Shown here: piece by piece, positions 37,704 through 44,153 of the stretch | Layout of the letters: the number at the start of each line of letters is the position of its first letter | Numbering within the stretch: position 1 is the first letter of the stretch | Assembly (NCBI GenBank): GCA_019422065.1 | Contig: JAHZEA010000018.1 | Span: 1-44,153 of the forward strand | Origin: Lachnospiraceae bacterium | GTDB lineage: Bacteria > Bacillota > Clostridia > Lachnospirales > Anaerotignaceae | Length of the DNA: 44,153 nucleotides | Direction of reading: 5' to 3' | The notes under the pieces: model-generated | Told to the model about the DNA's origin: nothing | Database searches by the model: none | The model's input: only the letters and a program-made list of their open reading frames with translations | Program-made: the position numbers and the translations under genes

Positions 37704-38912
37704 ATGGAAAAAATTAAAATGATTACGCCTCTTGTTGAGATGGACGGAGACGAAATGACAAGAATATTATGGAAAATGATTAAAGACGAGCTTATTTGCC
37801 CGTATGTTGATTTAAAAACTGAGTATTACGACTTGGGCTTGGAAAACAGAAACGCTACAGACGATAAAGTAACAGTTGAGTCTGCTGAGGCTGCTAAAAA
37901 ATACGGCGTAGCAGTAAAATGTGCTACAATTACACCAAATGCCGCAAGAGTAAAAGAATATAACCTTAAAGAGATGTGGAAAAGCCCTAACGGCACAATA
38001 AGAGCTATATTAGACGGTACAGTATTCAGAACACCAATAGTTGTTAAAGGCATAGAGCCTGTTGTTAAGTGCTGGAAAAAGCCTATAACAATAGCAAGAC
38101 ATGCTTACGGCGATGTTTATAAATCAGTTGAAATTAAAGTGCCTTCTGCAGGCAAGGCTGAGCTTGTTTTTACAGACGAAAACGGAAATGAAACAAGAGA
38201 GCTTATACATAACTTTAAAGGCGCTGGCGTTTTACAGGGTCAGCATAACTTAAATTCTTCTATAGAGAGCTTTGCAAGAAGCTGTTTTAATTACGCTCTT
38301 GACAGAAAAGAAAGCCTTTGGTTTGCTACAAAGGATACTATTTCCAAAAAATACGACCACACATTTAAAGATATATTCGCTGATATTTACGAAAACGAGT
38401 ACAAAGAAAAATTTGAAAACAGCGGCATAGAATATTTCTATACACTTATTGATGACGCTGTTGCAAGAGTTATGAAGTCAGAAGGCGGTTTTATTTGGGC
38501 ATGCAAGAACTACGATGGTGACGTATTTAGCGATATGATTTCTTCTGCTTTTGGCTCCCTTGCTATGATGACATCTGTACTTGTTTCACCTTCAGGAATA
38601 TATGAGTATGAGGCAGCTCATGGAACAGTTCAAAGACATTATTATAAACATCTTAAAAGCGAGGAAACATCAACAAACTCCGTTGCTACAATATTTGCAT
38701 GGACAGGCGCTTTAAGAAAAAGAGGAGAGCTTGACAATATTCCAGAGCTTATAGAGTTTGCCAATAAACTTGAAAAAGCCGTTATTAAGACTATTGAAGA
38801 CGGTAAAATGACAAAAGACCTTGCTTCAATTACAGAGCTTAAAAATCCTGTTGCATTAAACAGCCTTGACTTTATAAAAGCAATAAGAGAAACATTTGAT
38901 AATTTAGATTGA
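37704..38912 (+). CDS. icd: NADP-dependent isocitrate dehydrogenase, type II (eukaryote-like)
   Basis: 402 residues; oxidises isocitrate to 2-oxoglutarate with NADP, mainly feeding glutamate synthesis. VEMDGDEMTRILW, TITPNAARV, KSPNGTIRAILDGTVFR and EAAHGTVQRHYY are hallmarks of the homodimeric type II enzymes shared with eukaryotes, unlike the E. coli type. ATG 37704 follows GGAGGAAG; the ATG at 37692 starts before that site. The product links carbon and nitrogen metabolism. Decamer repeats and a terminator follow. Confidence 0.96.
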   Translation: MEKIKMITPLVEMDGDEMTRILWKMIKDELICPYVDLKTEYYDLGLENRNATDDKVTVESAEAAKKYGVAVKCATITPNAARVKEYNLKEMWKSPNGTIRAILDGTVFRTPIVVKGIEPVVKCWKKPITIARHAYGDVYKSVEIKVPSAGKAELVFTDENGNETRELIHNFKGAGVLQGQHNLNSSIESFARSCFNYALDRKESLWFATKDTISKKYDHTFKDIFADIYENEYKEKFENSGIEYFYTLIDDAVARVMKSEGGFIWACKNYDGDVFSDMISSAFGSLAMMTSVLVSPSGIYEYEAAHGTVQRHYYKHLKSEETSTNSVATIFAWTGALRKRGELDNIPELIEFANKLEKAVIKTIEDGKMTKDLASITELKNPVALNSLDFIKAIRETFDNLD

Positions 38913-38927
38913 TTAGAAATTTATAAA

Positions 38928-38967
38928 AGTTAGAAAGAGTTAGAAAGAATTAGAAAGAGTTAGAAGA
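38928..38967 (+). repeat. Four tandem copies of the decamer GTTAGAAAGA
   Basis: Between the icd stop codon and its terminator, GTTAGAAAGA is repeated about four times with one or two changes. A related A-rich repeat (AGTTAGAAAA) precedes mutS2. Confidence 0.8.
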
Positions 38968-38997
38968 AAAGCCCGTGTGTATAACATGGGCTTTAAA
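38967..38997 (+). terminator. icd terminator
   Basis: AAAGCCCGTGT with ACATGGGCTTT, an 11-bp stem with one G-U pair and a GTATA loop. The T-tract is short (TTTAAATTA), so some read-through into the Nudix gene is possible. Confidence 0.65.
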
Positions 38998-39011
38998 TTA
39001 AAGGTGATAAT

Positions 39012-39503
39012 ATGCGTAATACTACACTTTGCTATATAGAAAAAGACGGATATTACTTAATGCTTCACAGAACAAAAAAGGAAATAGACGAAAATAAAGA
39101 CAAATGGATTGCCGTAGGCGGTAAGTTTGAATACGGCGAAAGCCCTGAGGACTGTGCCTTAAGAGAAGTAAACGAAGAAACAGGCCTTACACTTAATTCA
39201 TATACATATAAGGGTATAGTGACTTTTGTTTCGGATAAATGGGGTACTGAATACATGCATTTGTTTTTGTCTGATGATTTTTCCGGCAGTTTAAAGGAAT
39301 GCGACCAAGGAGAGCTTATGTGGGTTAAAAAAGATAAAGTACGCTCTCTTTACTGCTGGGAAGGTGACAAAATATTTTTAAGCCTTATTGAAAAAAATGT
39401 GCCGTTTTTCTCTCTTAAACTTAATTATGTAGGTGAAGACCTTACAAAAGCTGTTTTAAATGGTAAAGAAATTAAACTTCCTTTCAGCGAGGAGTGTATT
39501 TAA
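39012..39503 (+). CDS. Nudix hydrolase (MutT-like)
   Basis: 163 residues. The Nudix box spans 37-59 with G37, E43, and REVNEETG (51-58), exactly GX5EX7REUXEEXG. Such short proteins hydrolyse nucleoside diphosphate derivatives; the MLHRTKKEIDENKDKWI region resembles 8-oxo-dGTP diphosphatase-type members, but substrates are not predictable. Its stop overlaps the ROK kinase ATG by one base (TAATG), so the two are coupled. Confidence 0.9.
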   Translation: MRNTTLCYIEKDGYYLMLHRTKKEIDENKDKWIAVGGKFEYGESPEDCALREVNEETGLTLNSYTYKGIVTFVSDKWGTEYMHLFLSDDFSGSLKECDQGELMWVKKDKVRSLYCWEGDKIFLSLIEKNVPFFSLKLNYVGEDLTKAVLNGKEIKLPFSEECI

Positions 39504-40450
39504 TGGCAGAAGAATATGTTTTTGGTGTGGATTTAGGCGGCACTGAAATAAAACTGGGACTTTTTGACTTACAGAAAGGTTTAATTGAAAAATGGAGTGT
39601 TAAAACTGATAAAACATCAAAAGGAGAAAAAGTAATAAGCCAGATAGCACAGGAAACCGAAAAAAAAGCCAAAGAAAAAAGTATAGATAAAAATTCCGTT
39701 TTGGGAATAGGCCTTTGTGTTCCCGGGCCTGTGGATAAATACGGTCTTGTTCGTGGCTGTGTTAATATAGGCTGGGGATATAAAAAAGCAGCGGAAGAAT
39801 TGCAAAATATAACAGGTGTTAAATGTGCTGTTCTTAATGACGCTGATGCGGCAGGTCTTGGTGAAGCCGTTTATGGCAGCGGCAGAAAATACAAAAACAT
39901 AGTAATGGCAACCATAGGCACTGGAGTAGGCGGAGCGGTTATATATAACGGTAAAGTAGTAGCCGGAAGTCGGGGCAACGCCGGAGAAATAGGGCACTTT
40001 AAAGTTAATATAAACGAAACTGAAAAATGCACCTGCGGAAAATGCGGCTGTCTTGAATATTACGCCTCGGCTGTTGGGATATTAAGGTTTGCAAATGAAA
40101 ATTTGAAAAATTACAAAAACTCGTTTCTTAATAGTATTCAGGATTTTACTGTTAAGGATATGGCGCAGTGTGCGCAAAATGGCGACGAGCTGTGCCTTGC
40201 AGCTTTTGATATGGCCGGAAAATATATAGGCCTTGGTTTAAGCTATATGGCCGGAGCTTTTGACCCTGATGTGTTTGTAATAGGCGGCGGTGTTTCAAAG
40301 GCCGGAGATGTAATATTAAAGCCTATTAAGAAATACTTTGATTTATACTCTTTTAATACTGAGTCGGAAATAGAAGTACTGCCAGCCGTTCTTGGAAATG
40401 ACGCGGGAATATACGGCGCTTGTGAGTATGTAATACATAAGGAGGATTAA
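39503..40450 (+). CDS. ROK-family glucokinase
   Basis: 315 residues; phosphorylates glucose or a related sugar with ATP. VDLGGTEIKLGLFD is the N-terminal phosphate motif; ATIGTGVGGA and EIGH (H165) follow; the structural zinc motif C176-x-C178-GK-C181-x-C183 is intact. ATG 39503 is preferred over 39494, as GAGGAG is correctly spaced. Regulators of the ROK family carry an N-terminal helix-turn-helix; this protein has none, so it is an enzyme. glcK would be the usual name, but sugar specificity is unproven. Confidence 0.92.
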   Translation: MAEEYVFGVDLGGTEIKLGLFDLQKGLIEKWSVKTDKTSKGEKVISQIAQETEKKAKEKSIDKNSVLGIGLCVPGPVDKYGLVRGCVNIGWGYKKAAEELQNITGVKCAVLNDADAAGLGEAVYGSGRKYKNIVMATIGTGVGGAVIYNGKVVAGSRGNAGEIGHFKVNINETEKCTCGKCGCLEYYASAVGILRFANENLKNYKNSFLNSIQDFTVKDMAQCAQNGDELCLAAFDMAGKYIGLGLSYMAGAFDPDVFVIGGGVSKAGDVILKPIKKYFDLYSFNTESEIEVLPAVLGNDAGIYGACEYVIHKED

Positions 40451-40454
40451 AAAA

Positions 40455-41000
40455 GTGATAGACGAGCTTTTAAAATATAACGAGAAATTTGTGGAAAGCG
40501 GAGAATATAAGAATTTTCAAACAAGCAAATATCCGGATAAAAAAATAGCCATATTAACTTGTATGGATACAAGGCTTGTTGAGCTTATACCGGCTGCTTT
40601 AGGCATTAAAAACGGCGATGTAAAAATGATTAAAAATGCCGGCGGAATGGTTACAAATCCATTTGGAAGTGTTGTAAGAAGCCTTCTTATAGGCATTGTT
40701 GAGCTTGGTGTTGAGGAAGTTATGGTTATAGGCCATACTGACTGTGGTGTTGCCGGAATTAATGCCAAAATGATGATAGAGCACCTTTTAAAAAGAGGTG
40801 TGTCACAAGACCATATAGATATGATGCGCTACTGTGGTGTTGATTTTGAAAAATGGCTCAGCGGTTTTGACACTGTAGAAAGCTCTGTTGCTGAAACAGT
40901 TGATATACTTAAAAATCATCCGCTTATGCCAAAAGATGTTGTAATACGCGGCTTTGTAATAGATACTCAAACAGGAAAGCTTAACCCCATAGACTGCTGA
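40455..41000 (+). CDS. Beta-class carbonic anhydrase
   Basis: 181 residues; interconverts CO2 and bicarbonate at a zinc site formed by C36, H93 and C96, with D38 and R40 as the catalytic pair (CMDTR, GHTDCG). It is a short form typical of Clostridia and related to the type I beta-CAs. GTG 40455 is 8 bases after GGAGGATT and 4 bases after the ROK gene, so it ends a nudix-rok-can operon. The strong terminator follows. Confidence 0.94.
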   Translation: MIDELLKYNEKFVESGEYKNFQTSKYPDKKIAILTCMDTRLVELIPAALGIKNGDVKMIKNAGGMVTNPFGSVVRSLLIGIVELGVEEVMVIGHTDCGVAGINAKMMIEHLLKRGVSQDHIDMMRYCGVDFEKWLSGFDTVESSVAETVDILKNHPLMPKDVVIRGFVIDTQTGKLNPIDC

Positions 41001-41072
41001 GAAATATAAATAGTTATGTATTTTGTGGTGATTAAAAATAAAACTTTAATCAGCATAAGGTAAAAAAGATAA

Positions 41073-41111
41073 ACGCTCCAACTGTTAAATAACAGAATGG
41101 AGCGCTTTTTT
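41073..41111 (+). terminator. Terminator of the carbonic anhydrase operon
   Basis: CGCTCCA/TGGAGCG with an inner CTGTTA-AA-TAACAG stem and a T6 tail. Confidence 0.92.
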
Positions 41112-41241
41112 AGTCAAAGTTTTGAATAGTATTGAATAACTTTAAATAGCTTTAATAGCTTTAAATTAAATGAATAGTTTTAAATGGTAAGCTGCAGAAA
41201 GAAATTGGCTAAATTAATTCATTTATGGTTATTTCTTAAAT
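41112..41241. other. AT-rich spacer with short repeats
   Basis: No gene is visible. Around 41130-41165 there are repeated ATAGCTTTAA-like units. It separates convergent genes: the carbonic anhydrase on the left and the minus-strand secreted protein on the right. A minus-strand terminator for the latter is not obvious. Confidence 0.5.
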
Positions 41242-41880
41242 TTATTCCTCCTCGGTGTCTACACTTGATTGATTTTCTTGGCTATTTATTTGTGTATCAG
41301 ATTGCTTTTCAGGACGTTCTTTTCTTTCGGAAACAGTAATGCTTTGCGCTGTTACTTGACTGCTTTGCATATCTGAATCTTCCGACATTTCAACTTTAAT
41401 CATCATACCCTCTGATATATCGCTTAATTGAGCTTGGGTTTGTGTATCATCTCCTTGAGTATAGATTAATGTAGAATCAGTTATTAAAACAGTTTTTTCC
41501 TCACCTTTAGGCTCTTGTCCGTCGTCAGGCTTTTCAGGCGGAGTTTGAGCTAATTGGTCTTGGTCTGTTTCAGTTGTTTCACTTTCTGTTTGAGGCGGAG
41601 CTTTTAAATCTTCAGAAGCATTATCTTCGCCTGATTGATTTTGTAATTGTCCGCCGCCTCTGCGTCCGGATGATGTTTGAATAGTTATTGTTTCATCATC
41701 ACAGGACAAAACTGTACCCATTAATATATTTTTGTCAAATTCTTTATTTTCATTTTGGCCTGAAGAAACCAGCGTTTGTTCACTTGTTTGCTCACTTGTT
41801 GTTTGTGCCATAACACTTACACTGCTTAAAGACAAGACTGTTGCTGCTGCAAAGAGCAAAGTAAGTATTTTTCTTTTCAT
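41242..41880 (-). CDS. Secreted low-complexity protein of unknown function
   Basis: 212 residues. A clear signal peptide (MKRKILTLLFAAATVLSLSS ... VMAQ, cleavage near 25) precedes a Gln/Glu/Ser/Thr-rich chain. Two short beta-like segments, GTVLSCDDETITIQTSS and EGMMIKVEMSEDSD, recall the repeated OB-like units of DUF5666-type exported proteins, split by a Pro/Glu/Asp-rich linker (about 85-128). There is no sortase motif or membrane anchor. It is strongly acidic. The ribosome binding site AAAGGATG lies close to the ATG. Confidence 0.8.
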   Translation of the reverse strand: MKRKILTLLFAAATVLSLSSVSVMAQTTSEQTSEQTLVSSGQNENKEFDKNILMGTVLSCDDETITIQTSSGRRGGGQLQNQSGEDNASEDLKAPPQTESETTETDQDQLAQTPPEKPDDGQEPKGEEKTVLITDSTLIYTQGDDTQTQAQLSDISEGMMIKVEMSEDSDMQSSQVTAQSITVSERKERPEKQSDTQINSQENQSSVDTEEE

Positions 41881-41896
41881 TTAATCATCCTTTCTT

Positions 41897-41918
41897 TCAT
41901 TGTTTTTTGTTACAATGA
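41897..41918 (-). other. Small inverted repeat in the leader of the secreted protein gene
   Basis: TCATTGT and ACAATGA form a 7-bp inverted repeat separated by eight A/T bases, about 20-40 bases before the start codon. A TATACT (minus strand, 41926-41921) lies upstream but without a good -35. Confidence 0.35.
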
Positions 41919-41989
41919 GAGTATAGGGGATTAGTGTGAATAGGGTATGAGCTGAGTTTGAATTTATGGTGATTTTATTGTGAAAATAT

Positions 41990-42574
41990 TTATAATTCCA
42001 AAACAGCTCTTACAGGGCTGCCGTCAGCATTTTCTATTTTAAGTGGAAAGCAGTAAAATTTATATATTCCGGGCTTTACATTGTGTAAATCAATATTTTC
42101 TACAATAAGCACATTGTTTGAAAGCAGTGTTTTGTGAACAGAAAATGTATTATCTGTATCGTCTTCAATATCTAAGCATTCCGTTGCCACTATAAGTATT
42201 CCTTTACCGGCAATATACTGGGCGCCAGTTTTGGTTAAATAAATGTTTTTGCGGTTGGTTTTAAATAAAATGGAATTTACGCCATTTAAGTTAAGACCTG
42301 AAATAAATTTTTCATCTATTGAACTTAAACCTGACACATCAACAACAATAGCATTTGTTATTAAATATTTTAAATCTAAATCGGCAATACTTTCTTTAGA
42401 GCTAAAAAAGTGAAAAGGCGCGTCTATATGTGTGCCAGTGTGAGTGCCTAAAGAAAGACCGCAAAGGTTAAAGCCGTCTTTTTCAGTAGTAAATATTTGT
42501 TTTAGTTTAAATTCCGGGTCACCGGGATAAATTTTGGTATTTTGGTTAAGTACAGATGTAATATCTATTAGCAT
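41990..42574 (-). CDS. Cyclase/kynurenine formamidase-family metal hydrolase
   Basis: 194 residues. The family metal site is present: H45, H49 and D51 in GTHTGTHIDAPFHF, with H55 following. Members include kynurenine formamidase (KynB) and other isatin-hydrolase or cyclase enzymes that open amide or lactam bonds; no tryptophan catabolism genes are nearby, so KynB activity is not assumed. AAGGGATT precedes the ATG. It is probably separately transcribed from the secreted protein gene, as 109 bases lie between them. Confidence 0.88.
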   Translation of the reverse strand: MLIDITSVLNQNTKIYPGDPEFKLKQIFTTEKDGFNLCGLSLGTHTGTHIDAPFHFFSSKESIADLDLKYLITNAIVVDVSGLSSIDEKFISGLNLNGVNSILFKTNRKNIYLTKTGAQYIAGKGILIVATECLDIEDDTDNTFSVHKTLLSNNVLIVENIDLHNVKPGIYKFYCFPLKIENADGSPVRAVLEL

Positions 42575-42601
42575 ATTTAATCCCTTTTTTCAGCAATAAA
42601 A

Positions 42602-42631
42602 TTGATATTTTTATACAAAGTATGTTATACT
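42602..42631 (+). promoter_or_regulatory. Promoter of the DUF1858 gene
   Basis: TTGATA (42602-42607), an 18-base spacer and TATACT (42626-42631) with an upstream TG at 42623-42624. Confidence 0.75.
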
Positions 42632-42663
42632 ACTTTTATATATTTTACAAGGAGGGTTTAATA

Positions 42664-42876
42664 ATGGCTGTAACAGTTACAAAGGATACAAAAATCGGCG
42701 ATTTACTTATGATTGACAGACGTATTGCCGTTCTTCTTATGCAGGCAGGCATGCATTGTGTAGGCTGCCCTTCTTCAGCTGGTGAGACTCTTGAAGAAGC
42801 AAGCATTGTTCACGGAATGGACGCTAATAAGCTTGTAAGCGCTATAAACGAGTTTCTTGCTAAAGAAGCAGAGTAA
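42664..42876 (+). CDS. DUF1858 domain protein with a CxxC motif
   Basis: 70 residues consisting of one DUF1858 domain. The signature GMHCVGCPSSAGETLEEAS has cysteines in a CxxC arrangement that could bind a metal or be redox-active. This domain is often called a hybrid-cluster-associated disulfide-oxidoreductase-like or LIC-type domain in anaerobes; its activity is unknown. ATG 42664 follows AAGGAGGG; the frame upstream to 42622 is promoter DNA. It stands alone between a promoter and a terminator. Confidence 0.92.
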   Translation: MAVTVTKDTKIGDLLMIDRRIAVLLMQAGMHCVGCPSSAGETLEEASIVHGMDANKLVSAINEFLAKEAE

Positions 42877-42881
42877 TGATG

Positions 42882-42906
42882 ACGGCTCCGTAAGGAGCCG
42901 TTTTTT
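42882..42906 (+). terminator. Terminator of the DUF1858 gene
   Basis: ACGGCTCC-GTAA-GGAGCCGT with T6, an 8-bp stem and tetraloop. Confidence 0.93.
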
Positions 42907-42992
42907 CCAGAATACTTAATTATGTTAAATAAAATTCTGTTTTTTAATAATTAGCAGTTTACACTTTAGTTTTATATATAAGGAGCAGTTTT

Positions 42993-44090
42993 ATGAAAAA
43001 AGTAATGCTTGTATTCGGCACACGCCCGGAAGCTATTAAAATGTGCCCGCTTGTAAATGAGTTAAAATCACGAAAAAGCTTTAAAACAGTTGTTTGTGTA
43101 ACAGGTCAGCATAGACAGATGCTCGACCAGGTTTTAAAGGCTTTTAATGTGGAGCCAGAGTATGATTTATCCATAATGAAAGATAAACAGACTCTTTTTG
43201 ATGTTACAACAAACATTTTAAACAGAATAAAAGAAGTTCTTGAAAAAGAAAAGCCTGATGTAGTGCTTGTTCATGGTGATACAACTACTACTTTTACAAC
43301 AGCTTTGGCATGTTTCTACCTTCAGATACCTGTTGGCCATGTAGAGGCAGGCCTTAGAACATATAATATTTATTCTCCATATCCAGAAGAATTTAATCGT
43401 CAGGCTGTTGGTATTATGGCAAGGTTTAATTTTGCGCCTACAGAAGTTTCAAAGGGTAATCTTTTAAGAGAAGGCAAAAATGCTGATACAATTTTTGTAA
43501 CAGGAAATACCGCCATAGACGCTCTTAAAACAACTGTACGTGATGATTACGAAAATGAGCATTTAAAATGGGCAGAGGGCAGCCGTCTTATAATGCTTAC
43601 AGCTCACAGACGCGAAAACTTAGGCGAGCCAATGCACCATATGTTTAGGGCAATACGCCGTATTGTAGATGAAACGCCTGACATAAAAGTTATATACCCA
43701 ATACACATGAACCCTGTTGTTAGAAAAGCGGCAGATGAGGAGTTAGGCGATGATGACAGAATACGCATTATAGAGCCTCTTGATGTGCTTGATTTCCATA
43801 ACTTCCTTTCAAGAAGCTATCTTATACTTACAGACAGCGGCGGAATACAAGAAGAGGCGCCTTCCCTTGGAAAGCCTGTGCTTGTAATGCGTGATACAAC
43901 AGAAAGGCCAGAAGGAATTAAGGCTGGAACACTTAAACTGGTTGGAACAAACGAAGAAACTATATATAACGAATTTAAAAAACTTCTTACAAGCAAGGAA
44001 GAATACGATAAAATGAGCAAAGCGTCGAACCCTTATGGTGATGGTTTTGCTTGTAAAAGAATTGCTGATATACTGGAGAAAAATTTATAA
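42993..44090 (+). CDS. wecB: UDP-N-acetylglucosamine 2-epimerase (non-hydrolysing)
   Basis: 365 residues; converts UDP-GlcNAc to UDP-ManNAc for wall polymers or capsule. The N-terminal FGTRPEAIKMCPL, HVEAGLRT and the C-terminal SDSGGIQEEAPSLGKPVL are family signatures; HRRENLGEPM contributes to UDP binding. The protein has the normal length. AAGGAG precedes the ATG. Partners for surface polysaccharide synthesis would lie to the right of the window; the last 63 bases show no gene. Confidence 0.96.
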   Translation: MKKVMLVFGTRPEAIKMCPLVNELKSRKSFKTVVCVTGQHRQMLDQVLKAFNVEPEYDLSIMKDKQTLFDVTTNILNRIKEVLEKEKPDVVLVHGDTTTTFTTALACFYLQIPVGHVEAGLRTYNIYSPYPEEFNRQAVGIMARFNFAPTEVSKGNLLREGKNADTIFVTGNTAIDALKTTVRDDYENEHLKWAEGSRLIMLTAHRRENLGEPMHHMFRAIRRIVDETPDIKVIYPIHMNPVVRKAADEELGDDDRIRIIEPLDVLDFHNFLSRSYLILTDSGGIQEEAPSLGKPVLVMRDTTERPEGIKAGTLKLVGTNEETIYNEFKKLLTSKEEYDKMSKASNPYGDGFACKRIADILEKNL

Positions 44091-44153
44091 TTTTAAAGAT
44101 AAAAACTTACTAAATTTCTGATTATCTTTTCATAAGTTGGTAAATGCCGATAT

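Noticed and set aside
41130..41165. Tandem repeats resembling a CRISPR or iteron array
   Set aside because: Units are short (about 10 bases), imperfect and without spacers; simple A/T repetition explains them.

Overview
This window looks like the chromosome of a low-GC, flagellated, probably anaerobic Firmicute of the Clostridia, most like a gut Lachnospiraceae-type bacterium. Reasons: AT-rich spacers with short U-tract terminators; AGGAGG-type ribosome binding sites before nearly every gene; a clostridial S10-spc-alpha ribosomal protein order with a KOW-domain gene between map and infA; an L17 with a long internal insertion; zinc-type S14 and L36; and a typical clostridial flagellin. No mobile element, CRISPR array, phage gene or broken gene was seen.

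Layout. (1) 1-2540: the 3' end of an unidentified gene, a monocistronic flagellin gene with a long leader, then on the minus strand a bacteriohemerythrin gene, a promoter-driven structured RNA with its own terminator, and tRNA-Ser(CGA). (2) 2861-8868: mutS2, an OmpR-type response regulator and its histidine kinase in one operon, then a nucleobase permease. (3) 9103-25463: one promoter, a GC-rich folded leader, and about 29 genes: S10 to L15, secY, adk, map, KOW protein, infA, rpmJ, rpsM, rpsK, rpsD, rpoA and rplQ, closed by a strong terminator. Several internal spacers hold stem-loops that could adjust expression within the operon. (4) 25580-29940: ecfA1-ecfA2-ecfT-truA, then rplM-rpsI with its own promoter and leader, the usual continuation in Firmicutes. 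(5) 30093-36137: an APC amino-acid exchanger, a second two-component system with a large polytopic sensor, cysK and an HD-domain hydrolase. (6) 36138-41111: a convergent spacer with twin palindromes around a predicted promoter, a DtxR/MntR-like regulator on the minus strand, then thioesterase, small unknown protein, NADP-isocitrate dehydrogenase, Nudix hydrolase, ROK glucokinase and beta-carbonic anhydrase. (7) 41242-44090: a secreted low-complexity protein and a cyclase-family enzyme on the minus strand, then a DUF1858 protein and UDP-GlcNAc 2-epimerase on the plus strand.

How they work together: the core supplies ribosomes, the Sec translocon, nucleotide balance (adk), N-terminal processing (map) and RNA polymerase alpha as one growth-linked unit. 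Flagellin carries sequence signs of CsrA-type translational control. The flanks are housekeeping and sensory genes.

No plainly new multi-gene system stands out. The least explained parts are non-coding: the structured RNA upstream of the hemerythrin gene (2231-2344), the palindrome-flanked promoter aimed antisense to the DtxR-like gene (36176-36251), the S10 leader, and phased CTTAA repeats before the second two-component operon. All RNA folds were done by eye.
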